From: Clostridium sp. Ade.TY
GTDB lineage: Bacteria; Bacillota; Clostridia; Clostridiales; Clostridiaceae
DNA length: 64,000 nt
NCBI RefSeq assembly: GCF_000498355.1
Contig: NZ_AVSV01000011.1
Location: 1-64,000, forward strand
Direction: 5' to 3'
Under the pieces are notes generated by a model. It did no database searches. It saw only the letters and a list, made by a program, of their open reading frames with translations, and had not been told where the DNA came from. Positions 48,285 to 58,524 of the stretch are shown here, piece by piece. The translations under genes were made by a program, and so were the position numbers. The first letter of the stretch is position 1, and every line of letters begins with the position of its first letter.

Positions 48285-48620
48285 AAAAATTCCCCCCTAT
48301 ATTTAAACTGAAAATAATTTCAAATTAATTATATTTCCTAAATATAGTAGCGATATTAATCGCATGTTAATAAAGAAAAAATTTTGTTTTTAAATTTGTG
48401 AAATTATACAAAAATTTAAATGTTTACATGAATTTTATTGTAAATATTATGCTTTTATAAGAAGTTTATATGTAGTAAAATATAACTAGATAACATTTTC
48501 ATTAATAAAGTAAAGTATTTTTTTAATGAAAATGAATTATCCGTTTAAAATATATAGTGTAATGCATAAGATAAACTATGTCTTAATAATATTAGTTACA
48601 CAAATAAGGAGGACTCGATT
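48285..48620. other. Divergent control region phosphatase/pgi
   Basis: Besides TGAAAATAATTTCA (48309-48322) near the phosphatase start, it holds a 12-bp perfect inverted repeat CATTTTCATTAA (48494-48505) and TTAATGAAAATG (48523-48534) around a 17-nt loop, upstream of pgi. It could be a regulator site or leader hairpin. No ORF. Confidence 0.55.
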
Positions 48621-49973
48621 ATGACTAAAGCACTATCATTAGATTTATCAAAAGCAGCTCCATATTTAAATATGGAAGAAATTGACTTCATGGATGATTT
48701 AGTACAATCAGCTCATAAGAAATTACATGAAGGAACTGGAGCAGGAAATGACTTTTTAGGATGGATTGATTTACCTGTAAATTACGATAAAGTAGAATTT
48801 GCAAGAATTCAAGAAGCAGCAAAAAGAATTCAAGAAACTTCAGAAGTTCTTATAGTTATAGGAATTGGTGGATCATACTTAGGAGCTAGAGCAGCAATAG
48901 AAATGCTTACAAATAACTTCTATAATGTATTACCAAGAGAAGAAAGAAAAGCTCCACAAATATTCTACGTTGGAAATAATATAAGTGCAACATATATGAA
49001 TCAATTATTAAAAGCTGTAGAAGGAAAAGAAATATCAGTTAACGTAATATCAAAATCAGGTACTACAACTGAGCCTGCAATAGCATTTAGAATATTCAAA
49101 GATCTTCTTGAAAAGAAATATGGAAAAGAAGAAGCTAAGAAAAGAATTTATGCAACTACAGATGCTTCAAAGGGAGCTCTTAAATCATTAGCAGATGCAG
49201 AAGGATATGAAACTTTTGTAATTCCTGATGATGTTGGTGGAAGATTCTCAGTTTTAACTGCAGTTGGATTACTTCCAATAGCAGCAGCTGGAGTTGATAT
49301 AGCAGAAATGATGAAGGGTGCAGCTGATGCTAGAGAATTATATTCAAATCCTTCAGTTAAAGAAAATGACTGTTACAAATATGCAGCAGCAAGAAATGCT
49401 TTATACAACAAAGGTAAAGAAATTGAAATATTAGTTAACTATGAACCATCAGTTCATTACTTCAATGAATGGTGGAAACAATTATACGGAGAATCAGAAG
49501 GAAAAGATAACAAGGGAATATTCCCAGCTGCTGTTGATTTCTCAACTGACCTTCACTCAATGGGACAATTTATCCAAGAAGGTAGAAGAAATATGTTTGA
49601 AACAGTTCTTCATGTAGAAAAAGCAGAAGAATCAGTTATCATTGAAGCTACAGAAGATAACATAGATGGATTAAACTTCTTAGCAGGAAAAGATATGAAC
49701 TTCGTAAATCAAAAAGCTTTCGAAGGAACACTATTAGCTCATAATGATGGTGGAGTTCCAAATATGGTTCTTAATGTACCAGAATTAACTCCTTATTACT
49801 TTGGTCAATTAGTTTACTTCTTTGAAAAAGCATGTGGAATTAGTGGATACCTTTTAGGTGTAAATCCATTTAACCAACCTGGAGTTGAAGCATACAAGAA
49901 AAACATGTTTGCTTTACTTGGAAAACCAGGATATGAAGATATGAAAGCTGAATTAGAAGCTAAATTAAAATAG
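48621..49973 (+). CDS. pgi: Glucose-6-phosphate isomerase
   Basis: 450-residue Pgi of the Firmicutes size class, interconverting glucose-6-P and fructose-6-[16 protein letters not shown] (about 81-95), [12 protein letters not shown] (about 140-151), the signature [16 protein letters not shown], and C-terminal [10 protein letters not shown] with the catalytic Lys are present. AAGGAGG precedes ATG; the DUF188 gene follows after three bases. Confidence 0.98.
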   Translation: MTKALSLDLSKAAPYLNMEEIDFMDDLVQSAHKKLHEGTGAGNDFLGWIDLPVNYDKVEFARIQEAAKRIQETSEVLIVIGIGGSYLGARAAIEMLTNNFYNVLPREERKAPQIFYVGNNISATYMNQLLKAVEGKEISVNVISKSGTTTEPAIAFRIFKDLLEKKYGKEEAKKRIYATTDASKGALKSLADAEGYETFVIPDDVGGRFSVLTAVGLLPIAAAGVDIAEMMKGAADARELYSNPSVKENDCYKYAAARNALYNKGKEIEILVNYEPSVHYFNEWWKQLYGESEGKDNKGIFPAAVDFSTDLHSMGQFIQEGRRNMFETVLHVEKAEESVIIEATEDNIDGLNFLAGKDMNFVNQKAFEGTLLAHNDGGVPNMVLNVPELTPYYFGQLVYFFEKACGISGYLLGVNPFNQPGVEAYKKNMFALLGKPGYEDMKAELEAKLK

Positions 49974-49976
49974 TAT

Positions 49977-50420
49977 ATGAAAATTATAATAGATGGAGAT
50001 GCTTGTCCAAGCATCTCCGAAATTGAAGATTTAGCAAAAGAATATGCTATAGAAGTAAATATTTTTGTTGATATACATCATGTTATAAGAAGTGATTATT
50101 CTAAGGTAATAGTTGTGGATAGTGGATTTCAAAGTGTGGATATGTATGTTGTTAATAATTCAAAAATTAATGATATTGTAGTAACACAAGATTATGGAGT
50201 GGCATCTATGTGTTTAGGAAGAGGAGCCAAAGTAATAAATCCAAAGGGTACATTATATACTGAAGACAATATAGATATGTTGCTTGAGCAAAGGTATATG
50301 GCGCAAAAGTTTAGAAAAGCTGGTGGAAGACTTAAAGGTCATAAAAAGAGAACTTCAGAAGATGAAGAAAGGCTTATAAAAAATTTAAAAGCTTTAATAG
50401 AATATATCATAAAAAATTAA
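49977..50420 (+). CDS. YaiI/YqxD (DUF188) family protein
   Basis: 147-residue PIN-like NYN-domain protein of the YaiI/YqxD family, function unestablished though the fold suggests a nuclease. It begins MKIIIDGDACPSISEI, has VVDSGFQSVDMYVV and TQDYGVASMCLGRGAKVINPKG (the acidic residues form the metal pocket), and ends in a basic region RLKGHKKRT. It starts four bases after the pgi stop codon, so it is co-transcribed. Confidence 0.9.
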   Translation: MKIIIDGDACPSISEIEDLAKEYAIEVNIFVDIHHVIRSDYSKVIVVDSGFQSVDMYVVNNSKINDIVVTQDYGVASMCLGRGAKVINPKGTLYTEDNIDMLLEQRYMAQKFRKAGGRLKGHKKRTSEDEERLIKNLKALIEYIIKN

Positions 50421-50459
50421 AGGCTAATGGAAATATAATTATTTCTTGAAGCCTTTTTT
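50419..50459 (+). terminator. Terminator of the pgi operon
   Basis: AAAGGCT/AGCCTTT outer stem with an inner GGAAATA/TATTTC stem, then T-rich. It starts at the stop codon. Confidence 0.7.
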
Positions 50460-50576
50460 ATTTATAGTTTAAATATAATGTTGTATAATATATTTAGAGA
50501 AATATGGAATTTTTATTTGTAAAAAATGGGTTATAATATAATGTGTTAATACATTGGTTAGTATGGGGTGAAGTTT

Positions 50577-52580
50577 ATGGGATCTATGAACATTTTATTT
50601 GGCAAAAGAAGTCCTCAAGCACCTAAAGAAAATATAGAAATAGGAGTTGACTTCGAGGAAGCTATCGATTTTAAAGTTTTAATTGGTAGTGATGGAATAT
50701 GGAATACAATAAAAGAATTCAATAGTAGTAAAAAGTCATGTGTATGGACACCGAAAAAAGAGGGTAATTATATGGTTATGGTACAAGGAAAGAGAAAGGG
50801 TTCTAAAAAACCATATGAATTTTTAGCAAAAGAGGCATATATTATAAGAAAGAGCATAGGTGAAGAAAAATTGATTAGGGATATTTTACTAGAAAAAGAA
50901 GAATATTTTATTGGAGAAAAAGTTAATATAGAAGTTATTTCTGAAGAAAGAACATTACTTTATAGATTTTGGAGAAAAGGTGACAATGGTTGGGAGCCAG
51001 TTAGAGATTATTCAACAGACTGTAAGTTATCTTATGCTTTAACAAAAGAAGGCATAGAAGAATTACTTATAGAATGTAAGAGACCAGATTCAAAAGAAAA
51101 TGTGGATGATTATAGAACTATAAAGTTTAGTGTTAAAGAGAAAAACAAGGTTGAAATAATAGATTTTAAATGCTTAACAGATGAATTATTATTAAATGAG
51201 GAACTTGTATTTAAAGTAAAAGCATCATGTGAAGATGCAAGACCTTTGTTATTTAAGTTTGTAAAAATGGACAAGTATGGAAGGTCTATATGTGTACAAG
51301 ATTATTCATCAAGAAGAATAGTAAGCTTTCAAGAAAATGAAGAAGGTGAATACAAATTACTTTGTTTAATGAAAGATATTTTTTCAAATAAAGAATATGA
51401 TGATAGAGCTGTTATGGTATATGAAGTAAAGCCATATAAAGCTATAAGAATAAATAGTTTTAAGGCTGATGTAAAAAGTCCTCAAGTTTCAGGAACAGAT
51501 ATAACTTTTAAGGTTGATGCATCAGGTGGCAGAGAATTAGTATATAGATATATTATTGATGGACCAATAGCAGAAGATTCTTGTTATACAAGAAGTAAAG
51601 AGTTTTATTGGAATCCTAGAGAAAAGGGTTCATACAAAATAACATTATATGTTAAAGATATTTCATATGAAGGTGATTATGAAGAAAAGAAAACAATACT
51701 TTTTGATATAGACAAAAGAGGAGATAGACCTATAAGAATTGTTGATGTAATATCAGATCAACGTAAAGAGGTTCTTATAAATACTCCTATAAATGTTAGG
51801 GCTATAGCAGAAGGCGGTAGCATACTTTTATATTCTTTTGTAATTTTAAAAGATGGAGTTGAAATAGATAGAAGAGATTTTACTAGAACAAATTGGTTTA
51901 ATTATGTTCCTAAAGAAAAGGGAGAATATGAAATAAGTATTAGAGTTAAAGATAAATATTCTTTAAATGAGTATGATGTTGAATCAAGCCTATTTTTTAA
52001 AGGTAAAGATTATTTACCTGGAACTATAGATTATATATTACTTCCATGTAAAGAAACTTTTTTAGTTGGAGATAATTTTGAAATAGAAGCAGTAGTACAA
52101 AATACTAAAAATATATTAGTTAACTTTGTTACAAAAATAAATGGACATGAAGTTGAAGAAACAGGTTTTGTTAAGGATAAAAAATTATCTATTACACCAA
52201 AATGTTCAGGAAAATATACTTTTGAAGTGTATGCTAAAAATGTGAAATGTGAAACTGATTTTGATACAAAAAAAGAAGTAACTATTTATATTTATGATGC
52301 AACTCCTGTTACAGATACTAAAATAACAATAGATAAAGAGCCTATAAAGATAAATAAAGAAGTTAACTTTTGGGCTGAAAGTAACGGTGGAAAAGATGTA
52401 TGCTATGAGTTTTATGTAATGGAAAGAGGAAATTGGGTAAAAGCTCAAAGTTATAGTAAAAAAAGATATTATACATTTATACCATTTTCAAAGGGAAAAT
52501 ATAGAGTAATGGTTCTTGCAAAGAGTTTTTATAAGAGAGTTAATTATGAAGATTATTGTGAAATTGAATTTATTGTTTAG
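50577..52580 (+). CDS. Seven-repeat triple-tyrosine (Y_Y_Y) motif protein
   Basis: 667-residue protein made of seven repeats of about 95 residues, each an Ig-like module ending in a pattern such as PKEKGEYEISIRVKD followed by YD. Repeat ends fall near residues 70, 165, 260, 355, 450, 545 and 650. This is the Y_Y_Y arrangement known from sensor ectodomains and clostridial orphan proteins. There is no signal peptide, membrane helix or enzymatic domain, so it is either cytoplasmic or exported by an unknown route. The ATG at 50577 follows GGGGTG. Monocistronic; function unknown. Confidence 0.75.
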   Translation: MGSMNILFGKRSPQAPKENIEIGVDFEEAIDFKVLIGSDGIWNTIKEFNSSKKSCVWTPKKEGNYMVMVQGKRKGSKKPYEFLAKEAYIIRKSIGEEKLIRDILLEKEEYFIGEKVNIEVISEERTLLYRFWRKGDNGWEPVRDYSTDCKLSYALTKEGIEELLIECKRPDSKENVDDYRTIKFSVKEKNKVEIIDFKCLTDELLLNEELVFKVKASCEDARPLLFKFVKMDKYGRSICVQDYSSRRIVSFQENEEGEYKLLCLMKDIFSNKEYDDRAVMVYEVKPYKAIRINSFKADVKSPQVSGTDITFKVDASGGRELVYRYIIDGPIAEDSCYTRSKEFYWNPREKGSYKITLYVKDISYEGDYEEKKTILFDIDKRGDRPIRIVDVISDQRKEVLINTPINVRAIAEGGSILLYSFVILKDGVEIDRRDFTRTNWFNYVPKEKGEYEISIRVKDKYSLNEYDVESSLFFKGKDYLPGTIDYILLPCKETFLVGDNFEIEAVVQNTKNILVNFVTKINGHEVEETGFVKDKKLSITPKCSGKYTFEVYAKNVKCETDFDTKKEVTIYIYDATPVTDTKITIDKEPIKINKEVNFWAESNGGKDVCYEFYVMERGNWVKAQSYSKKRYYTFIPFSKGKYRVMVLAKSFYKRVNYEDYCEIEFIV

Positions 52581-52583
52581 CAT

Positions 52584-52606
52584 AAAAAGCCTTTCGGGGC
52601 TTTTTT
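52584..52606 (+). terminator. Terminator after the Y_Y_Y gene
   Basis: AAAAAGCCT/GGGGCTTTTT hairpin with a tight loop and T6. Confidence 0.85.
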
Positions 52607-52764
52607 CTTATGCAAAGAATTGCTTTTTAATTGAATTAATAATACAATAAGATGAACTTAATTAAAAAGTATAAAAAGATTGTTTAAATTAAAAGATACA
52701 TAATAATGAATTAGTATATTTAATATAAAAAAATTAAATTTAAGGATAAGAGGTGTTTTTTATA

Positions 52765-53481
52765 GTGCAAAGATTAGATAAAATAATTTCAAATTTAGGA
52801 TACGGAAGTAGAAAAGAAATAAAAAAAATTGCTAAAAAAGGTGTAATTGAAGTTGACGGTGAAATAGTAAAAGATAGTTCTATGTTAGTTGATCCAGATA
52901 AATCAGTTATAAAAATAAATGGTGAGCAAATTTTCTATAGAGAATTTATATACCTTATGATGAATAAACCAGATGGAGTTATTTCAGCTACATATGATTC
53001 AAGAGAAGAAACTGTAATAGATTTATTAGAAGTTGAACATCAAGCTTTTGAACCATTTCCAGTTGGTAGATTAGATAAAGATACAGTAGGATTATTATTT
53101 TTAACTAATGATGGTGAATTAAATCATAGATTAATATCACCAAAATGGAAGGTTGATAAAGTTTATTTTGCAAAGATAGATAAAAAAGTTACAGAAAAAG
53201 ATATAGAAGCATTTAAAAATGGAATAACATTAGATGACGGATACAAGTGTAAAGAGGCTACTCTTGAAATTTTAAGTGCTACAGATGAAGGATCAGAAGT
53301 AAATATAACAATTCAAGAAGGAAAATTCCATCAAGTTAAAAGAATGTTTGAAGCTGTAGATAAAAATGTTGTTTATTTACAAAGAATAGAATTTGGTGGA
53401 ATTGGATTAGATTATGAGTTAAATGAAGGCGAATATAGAGAATTAACAGAGGAAGAAATTGCACATTTAAAAAGCTTTTAA
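52765..53481 (+). CDS. rsuA: 16S rRNA pseudouridine synthase RsuA
   Basis: 238-residue RsuA-type enzyme that isomerises a uridine of 16S rRNA (U516 in E. coli). An N-terminal S4 RNA-binding domain (MQRLDKIISNLGYGSRKEI) precedes the catalytic domain with FPVGRLDKDTVGLLFLTNDG (catalytic Asp, about residue 102) and EGKFHQVKRMFEAV. A GTG at 52765 with AGAGGTG upstream is the likely start. Confidence 0.92.
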   Translation: MQRLDKIISNLGYGSRKEIKKIAKKGVIEVDGEIVKDSSMLVDPDKSVIKINGEQIFYREFIYLMMNKPDGVISATYDSREETVIDLLEVEHQAFEPFPVGRLDKDTVGLLFLTNDGELNHRLISPKWKVDKVYFAKIDKKVTEKDIEAFKNGITLDDGYKCKEATLEILSATDEGSEVNITIQEGKFHQVKRMFEAVDKNVVYLQRIEFGGIGLDYELNEGEYRELTEEEIAHLKSF

Positions 53482-53553
53482 CGAATAATAATTTTAATAT
53501 GCAAGAAAAGTATTCATATATACGTCATAATTAAATAAAAATATCAAATTTAC

Positions 53554-53582
53554 TTGCATTTTATAATGCGTTAACATATAAT
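53554..53582 (+). promoter_or_regulatory. Promoter of candidate sRNA
   Basis: TTGCAT (53554-53559), exactly 17 bp, TATAAT (53577-53582). No coding frame follows before the terminator at 53643-53679. Confidence 0.7.
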
Positions 53583-53588
53583 ACTAAT

Positions 53589-53679
53589 GCGAGGATAAAT
53601 AAAAGGAATAAATAGCCCCCTTTTTATTTATTGCTTATTGCTAAGACGCAACCGAGCCCCAATGGTTGCGTCTTTTTTT
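53589..53679 (+). ncRNA. Candidate small RNA with two C-rich loops
   Basis: About 90 nt. Hairpin 1 is AATAAATA (53607-53614)/TATTTATT (53625-53632) exposing loop GCCCCCTTTT. Hairpin 2 is the terminator, AAGACGCAACC (53643-53653)/GGTTGCGTCTT (53664-53674) with loop GAGCCCCAAT and T7. Two loops with CCCC in such an AT-rich genome resemble the anti-Shine-Dalgarno C-rich motifs of RsaE/RoxS-type sRNAs. Alternative: an attenuated leader, but no gene follows for 500 bp. Confidence 0.65.
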
Positions 53680-53864
53680 GTATAAAAAAAGAATAATTGT
53701 AAATAATTACATTATTGATTGTTTTTTATAAATGAAGTTATTGATTCATAATTATATGCAATAAAAAAATCATTTTTAATATATTATGAAATTAAAATTG
53801 CATTTTAAATTTGAATAATTAAAGGCACTTATTCAAAAATTATAATAGAATAAATTTTGATGTG

Positions 53865-53893
53865 TTTACAATAGTATTCAATAACTGTATAAT
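53865..53893 (+). promoter_or_regulatory. gltX promoter
   Basis: TTTACA (53865-53870), 17-bp spacer, TATAAT (53888-53893), immediately upstream of the T-box leader. The 53680-53864 stretch before it shows nothing else. Confidence 0.75.
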
Positions 53894-53899
53894 TAGAGA

Positions 53900-54175
53900 A
53901 GCTAGAATAAGACATAGATTTATATATTAATTAAATAATTTAAAGTGCGTTGAAGAAGAAGAGTATATGAATATTTGCTTTTCAGAGAGTTAAGTATTTT
54001 GGTGTGAGCTTAATAAGTAAAATCATAGAAAGAAGCTTTGGAGCATATTAATTTTGGGTTCTCCCATTACAGAGAAATGAGTGAGTTTAAATTTAATTTA
54101 AGCTAATTTAGGTGGTACCGCGTGAAGTTATAGTCTTTTCGTCCTAATTTTAGGAGGAGAAGGCTTTTTTTAATA
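53900..54175 (+). promoter_or_regulatory. T-box leader, glutamate specifier
   Basis: Stem I begins near GTGCGTTGAAG and has the AGTA-like, GAGAG and GGTGTGAGC apical elements. In the alignment GAAA-GAA-GC...GAGCA the specifier codon is GAA (54032-54034), matching glutamate. The T-box sequence GGTGGTACCGCG is at 54111-54122, followed by the terminator AGTCTTTTCGTCC/GGAGGAGAAGGCT with T7 (54132-54171). Uncharged tRNA-Glu should allow readthrough into gltX. Confidence 0.92.
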
Positions 54176-54208
54176 TATAGAAAATAAATTTTGAAAGGTG
54201 ATGTAAAA

Positions 54209-55867
54209 ATGAGCAGAGAAACATTAGCAAATTTAATATTTAAAAATGAACTAAAAACTCCAGAATATTACTTGGAAAAGTATCCAAAAAGAAACTTAAA
54301 AGAGGGAGCTAAGGTAGTAAGATATGCTCCAAGTCCAACAGGATTCCAACATATTGGAGGAGTTTATGCAGCTCTTATAAATGAAAGACTTGCACATCAA
54401 AGTGAAGGTATTTTCTATTTAAGAATAGAGGATACAGACCAAAAGAGAGAAGTTGAAGGTGCAATAGAAGATACTATACAAACTATGCATAACTTCGGAA
54501 TGGATTTTGATGAAGGAATGACAGGAGAAGAAACTTCAAAGGGAGAATATGGCCCATATAGACAAAGTCAAAGAAGAGAAATATATCATGCTTTTGCTAA
54601 AGAATTACTTTTAAAAGGATTAGCTTATCCATGTTTCTGTACACCAGAAGAATTAAATGAAATAAGAGAAAAACAAATGGATGAAAAAATAACTCCAGGA
54701 TATTATGGAGAATATGCTGTATATAGAAATCTTCCAGTAGAAGAAGCTATAAAGAAAATAGAAGCTGGGGAAGAGTACATATTAAGATTAAAGTCACCAG
54801 GAAAAGAAGATAATAGAATAGAATTCCATGATTTAATAAAAGGTGATATATCATTCCCAGAAAATGTTCAAGATATAGTTATAATTAAATCTGATGGATT
54901 ACCAACTTATCACTTTGCACATGCTATAGATGATGCTTTAATGCATACTACAGATGTTATAAGAGGAGAAGAATGGTTATCATCACTTCCTATACATCTT
55001 CAATTATTTGATGTATTAGGTTTTGAAAGACCAAACTATGCTCATGTTCCAACAATAATGAAATCAGAAAATGGATCAAAAAGAAAACTTTCAAAGAGAA
55101 AAGACCCAGAAAGTGCTGTAAGTTATTATAGAGAAGAAGGATATCCAGCAGTATCAGTTATTGAATATCTTTTAAATATAATAAATTCAAGCTTTGAAGA
55201 TTGGAGATCAGAAAATCCAGATGCTGATTACCATGATTTTAAAGTTGAATTAGATAAAATGAGTAAATCAGGAGCTTTATTTGATATAGTTAAGCTTCAT
55301 GATGTAAGCAAAAATGTTATATGTAAAATGAAAGCACCAGTAGTTTATGATTATTATATAACTTGGGCAAAAGATTTTGATAAAGAAATGTATAATCTTG
55401 TAACTTCAAATGAAGCTATGATGAAAGAAGTATTTAATATAGATAAAGAAGGTCCAAAGCCAAGAAAAGACTTTGGAAAATGGAATGAAGTTAAAGAAAA
55501 AATATTCTACTTCTTTGATGAATTATTTGATAATGAAACAGCAGAAGATGTTGAACTTCCAAAAACATTAAACTTAGAAGATGCAAAAAGTATAATAGAA
55601 AGCTATGCTAAAGTATATAACTTTGATACAGATCAAGAAACTTGGTTTGAAGAGCTTAAAGCATTAGCAGTAGAACTTGGATATGCAACAAATAGAAAAG
55701 AATATAAGAAAAACCCAGAAAACTTTAAAGGAATGGTTTCTGATGTAGCTGGTGCAGTAAGAGCAGCACTTACTCATAGAACTAATACTCCTGATCTTTA
55801 TACTATAATGCAAATAATGGGTGAAGATAAAGTTAGAGAAAGATTTAATAAGTTTATTAATCTTTAA
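54209..55867 (+). CDS. gltX: Glutamate--tRNA ligase
   Basis: 552-residue class I synthetase. The HIGH motif is within [15 protein letters not shown] (about 39-53), LRIEDTD follows, and the KMSKS-like loop is [10 protein letters not shown] (about 291-300). The C-terminal anticodon-binding helices are present. The start at 54209 follows AAAGGTGATG. The T-box with a GAA specifier supports glutamate specificity. GlnRS is encoded convergently next door, so this enzyme may be discriminating for tRNA-Glu. Confidence 0.96.
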   Translation: MSRETLANLIFKNELKTPEYYLEKYPKRNLKEGAKVVRYAPSPTGFQHIGGVYAALINERLAHQSEGIFYLRIEDTDQKREVEGAIEDTIQTMHNFGMDFDEGMTGEETSKGEYGPYRQSQRREIYHAFAKELLLKGLAYPCFCTPEELNEIREKQMDEKITPGYYGEYAVYRNLPVEEAIKKIEAGEEYILRLKSPGKEDNRIEFHDLIKGDISFPENVQDIVIIKSDGLPTYHFAHAIDDALMHTTDVIRGEEWLSSLPIHLQLFDVLGFERPNYAHVPTIMKSENGSKRKLSKRKDPESAVSYYREEGYPAVSVIEYLLNIINSSFEDWRSENPDADYHDFKVELDKMSKSGALFDIVKLHDVSKNVICKMKAPVVYDYYITWAKDFDKEMYNLVTSNEAMMKEVFNIDKEGPKPRKDFGKWNEVKEKIFYFFDELFDNETAEDVELPKTLNLEDAKSIIESYAKVYNFDTDQETWFEELKALAVELGYATNRKEYKKNPENFKGMVSDVAGAVRAALTHRTNTPDLYTIMQIMGEDKVRERFNKFINL

Positions 55868-55874
55868 TAGATAG

Positions 55875-55907
55875 AAAAGAGATGCTTTTATTAAAAGCAT
55901 CTCTTTT
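55875..55907 (+). terminator. Terminator of gltX
   Basis: AAAAGAGATGCTTTTA with its full complement, a nearly perfect 33-bp palindrome. Confidence 0.85.
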
Positions 55908-55957
55908 ATCTTTAATGAAGTTTTAAATTATATAGTTTGAAAGTAATTAAAATAAAT

Positions 55958-55989
55958 AAAAAACAGTGGCTTTAATTCCACTGTTTTTT
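55958..55989 (-). terminator. Terminator of glnS
   Basis: AAAAAACAGTGG/CCACTGTTTTTT with an 8-nt loop, just beyond the glnS stop on the minus strand. Confidence 0.85.
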
Positions 55990-55998
55990 ATTTTAATA

Positions 55999-57657
55999 TT
56001 ACTTTAATTTAAATGAACTCTTTAAAGGAACGATTCTATTAAAGATTAATTTATCATCTGTAGAGTTTTTATCTACTGAGAAGAATCCATTTCTAACCAT
56101 TTGGAATTTATCAAGATTCTTTGCATCCTTAACAGCAACTGGTTCTATAAATCCTTCTAAAACTTCTAATGAGTTTGGATTTATTTGTTCTAAGAAATGC
56201 TTACCTTCATTTTCAGGAGCATCATCTAATATTAAAGGTTCATATAATCTAAATTCACAAGGTAAAGCATGTTTTGCATCAACCCAGTGAATTGTACCTT
56301 TAACTTTTCTTCCAGTAAATCCTGATCCGCTCTTAGTTTCTGGATCATAAGTACAATGAAGTTCTACAACATTTCCTTCAGCATCTTTTATTACATCATT
56401 ACATGTTATAAAGTATGCTCCCATAAGTCTAACTTCGTTTCCAGGGAACAATCTAAAGTATTTCTTTACTGGAACTTCCATGAAGTCGTCTTGTTCAACA
56501 TATATTTCTCTTGAGAAAGGAACTTCTCTAGTTCCAAGCTCTGGATTCTTTGGATTATTTGGAATAGGTAACATTTCAGTTTTACCTTCTGGGTAGTTAG
56601 TTATAATAACTTTAAGTGGTTTTGTAACTGCCATTGCAGTTGGAGCCTTAGTTTGAAGATCTTCTCTTAAGAAGTAATCAAGCATTTGAGCATCAACAAT
56701 TGAATTGTTTTTAGCAACACCAATTGCTTGACAGAAATTTCTTATAGAATCTGGAGTATATCCTCTTCTTCTAAGACCTGATATAGTTGGCATTCTTGGA
56801 TCATCCCATCCATCAACTATATTTTCATCAACTAATTGTTTAAGTTTTCTTTTACTCATAACAGTATTAGTCATATTAAGTCTTGCAAACTCTATTTGCT
56901 GAGGTACGCTTTCCATTTCACATTCTTTTACGAACCAATCATATAAAGGTCTGTGATCTGCAAATTCTAAAGTACATATTGAATGAGTTATACCTTCAAT
57001 AGCATCTTCAAGTGGATGAGCAAAATCGTACATTGGGTATATGCACCATTTGTCTCCAGTATTATGGTGAGATGCATGAGCTATTCTATAAATGATTGGA
57101 TCTCTCATATTCATGTTAGGAGAAGCCATATCAATTTTTGCTCTTAAAACTTTCTCTCCATCTTTAAATTCACCTTTTCTCATTCTTTCAAACAATTCAA
57201 GGTTTTCAGAAATGCTTCTATTTCTATAAGGGCTTTCTTTTCCAGGCTCTGTTAATGTTCCTCTATATTCCTTCATTTCTTCAGGTGTTAAGTCACAAAC
57301 ATATGCTAAACCTTTATTTATTAAAAGAATAGCTCTTTTATACATTTCATCAAAATAGTTTGAAGCAAAGTGAAGTTCGTTCCATTGACATCCAAGCCAC
57401 TGAACATCTTCCTTTATTGATTCAACATATTCTGTATCTTCTTTAACCGGATTTGTGTCATCAAATCTTAAATTAGTTCTTCCTTTAAATTCAGCACCAA
57501 GACCGAAGTTTAAAAGAATAGATTTTGCATGACCTATATGTAGATAGCCATTTGGTTCTGGTGGAAATCTAGTAATTATAGAATCATGTTTACCGCTCTC
57601 TAAATCTTCAATAATTATATTTCTAATGAAGTTAGATGAATTCGTATCATTTGACAT
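55999..57657 (-). CDS. glnS: Glutamine--tRNA ligase
   Basis: 552-residue class I Gln[18 protein letters not shown] (HIGH, about 30-45), [12 protein letters not shown], and the KMSKS-equivalent loop [10 protein letters not shown] (about 270-279) are seen, then the two beta-barrel anticodon domains with [16 protein letters not shown]. It charges tRNA-Gln directly. Many Firmicutes lack GlnRS and use the amidotransferase route, so its presence marks the clostridial subset that acquired it. GGAGGG upstream of the ATG. Confidence 0.97.
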   Translation of the reverse strand: MSNDTNSSNFIRNIIIEDLESGKHDSIITRFPPEPNGYLHIGHAKSILLNFGLGAEFKGRTNLRFDDTNPVKEDTEYVESIKEDVQWLGCQWNELHFASNYFDEMYKRAILLINKGLAYVCDLTPEEMKEYRGTLTEPGKESPYRNRSISENLELFERMRKGEFKDGEKVLRAKIDMASPNMNMRDPIIYRIAHASHHNTGDKWCIYPMYDFAHPLEDAIEGITHSICTLEFADHRPLYDWFVKECEMESVPQQIEFARLNMTNTVMSKRKLKQLVDENIVDGWDDPRMPTISGLRRRGYTPDSIRNFCQAIGVAKNNSIVDAQMLDYFLREDLQTKAPTAMAVTKPLKVIITNYPEGKTEMLPIPNNPKNPELGTREVPFSREIYVEQDDFMEVPVKKYFRLFPGNEVRLMGAYFITCNDVIKDAEGNVVELHCTYDPETKSGSGFTGRKVKGTIHWVDAKHALPCEFRLYEPLILDDAPENEGKHFLEQINPNSLEVLEGFIEPVAVKDAKNLDKFQMVRNGFFSVDKNSTDDKLIFNRIVPLKSSFKLK

Positions 57658-57838
57658 AAAGATTACCCTCCTGCAATTATATTTTAAATAGGGCCATTAA
57701 AAACAACCTCTAATTTATGTCTATATATTATACAATTACCTTTAATTTTAATCCAATATAGTGAAAAAATAAAGTATAACTTTTCCTTTGTAACATATGA
57801 ATTACATAAAAGAATATTATATGTATAAAAATATATTT

Positions 57839-58390
57839 TTATAACTTAGAACATAATAAATATTGTGTCAATTCAGTTATAGCATCAACAGATTCTTTAA
57901 AATCTCTTTTTATCCATAACTCTAAAATAGAACTCATACTGCTTGCTATAAAATTAAAGAAATAAGGACTTAATTTATTATCTTCAAGTAACTGGATTTT
58001 TGCATCAGGAAGTAAAGATATAAAAGATTCAGTATAATTTATATATTTTTTATGTACTAGAAAAAATAAATTATTTTCATAAATTAATTTTAATAATCTT
58101 TTATGCTCACTCCAATAACTATAATATAAATAGATTATTTCTTTAGGATATAATTCATTAAAATCTTTATCTTTTTGAAAATCATTAAACAGATTATCTA
58201 ATATAAAGTGTAAAATATCTTCTTTACTATCAAAGTTCCTATAAAAAGTTTTTCTAACTAAATTAGCTTCTTCACATATTTGTGTTACAGTAATATCTTT
58301 GTATGGATGAGATTCCATTAGTTTTAATAAAGCATTAGCTATCCAATTTTGAGATTTTATAGCTAATGAATTAGTTTGAATTTTATACAT
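57839..58390 (-). CDS. TetR-family regulator
   Basis: 183-residue TetR-type repressor. The helix-turn-helix (about 28-60) has DITVTQICEEANLVRKTFYR followed by FDSKEDILHFIL. The C-terminal ligand domain is divergent and hydrophobic. It is divergent from an ABC exporter operon, and a TetR-like dyad overlaps that operon's promoter region, so it probably represses it. Inducer unknown. Confidence 0.9.
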   Translation of the reverse strand: MYKIQTNSLAIKSQNWIANALLKLMESHPYKDITVTQICEEANLVRKTFYRNFDSKEDILHFILDNLFNDFQKDKDFNELYPKEIIYLYYSYWSEHKRLLKLIYENNLFFLVHKKYINYTESFISLLPDAKIQLLEDNKLSPYFFNFIASSMSSILELWIKRDFKESVDAITELTQYLLCSKL

Positions 58391-58472
58391 AATGACACAA
58401 ACACTCCCTTATGTGTAATTTACTTTAATACTATTGTATTTATTTGATAAGTATTATAATATTAAAAATAAA

Positions 58473-58490
58473 ATGACACAAGTGAGTCAT
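58473..58490. promoter_or_regulatory. Probable TetR operator
   Basis: ATGACACA-AG-TGAGTCAT, one mismatch from perfect symmetry, 13 bp behind a TATAAT (58455-58460) of the ABC operon. The half-site ATGACACA recurs at 58392-58399, next to the regulator's own start, suggesting control of both directions. Confidence 0.6.
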
Positions 58491-58524
58491 AAAAGACTTT
58501 CAAATAATGAAAGGGTGAATAATC

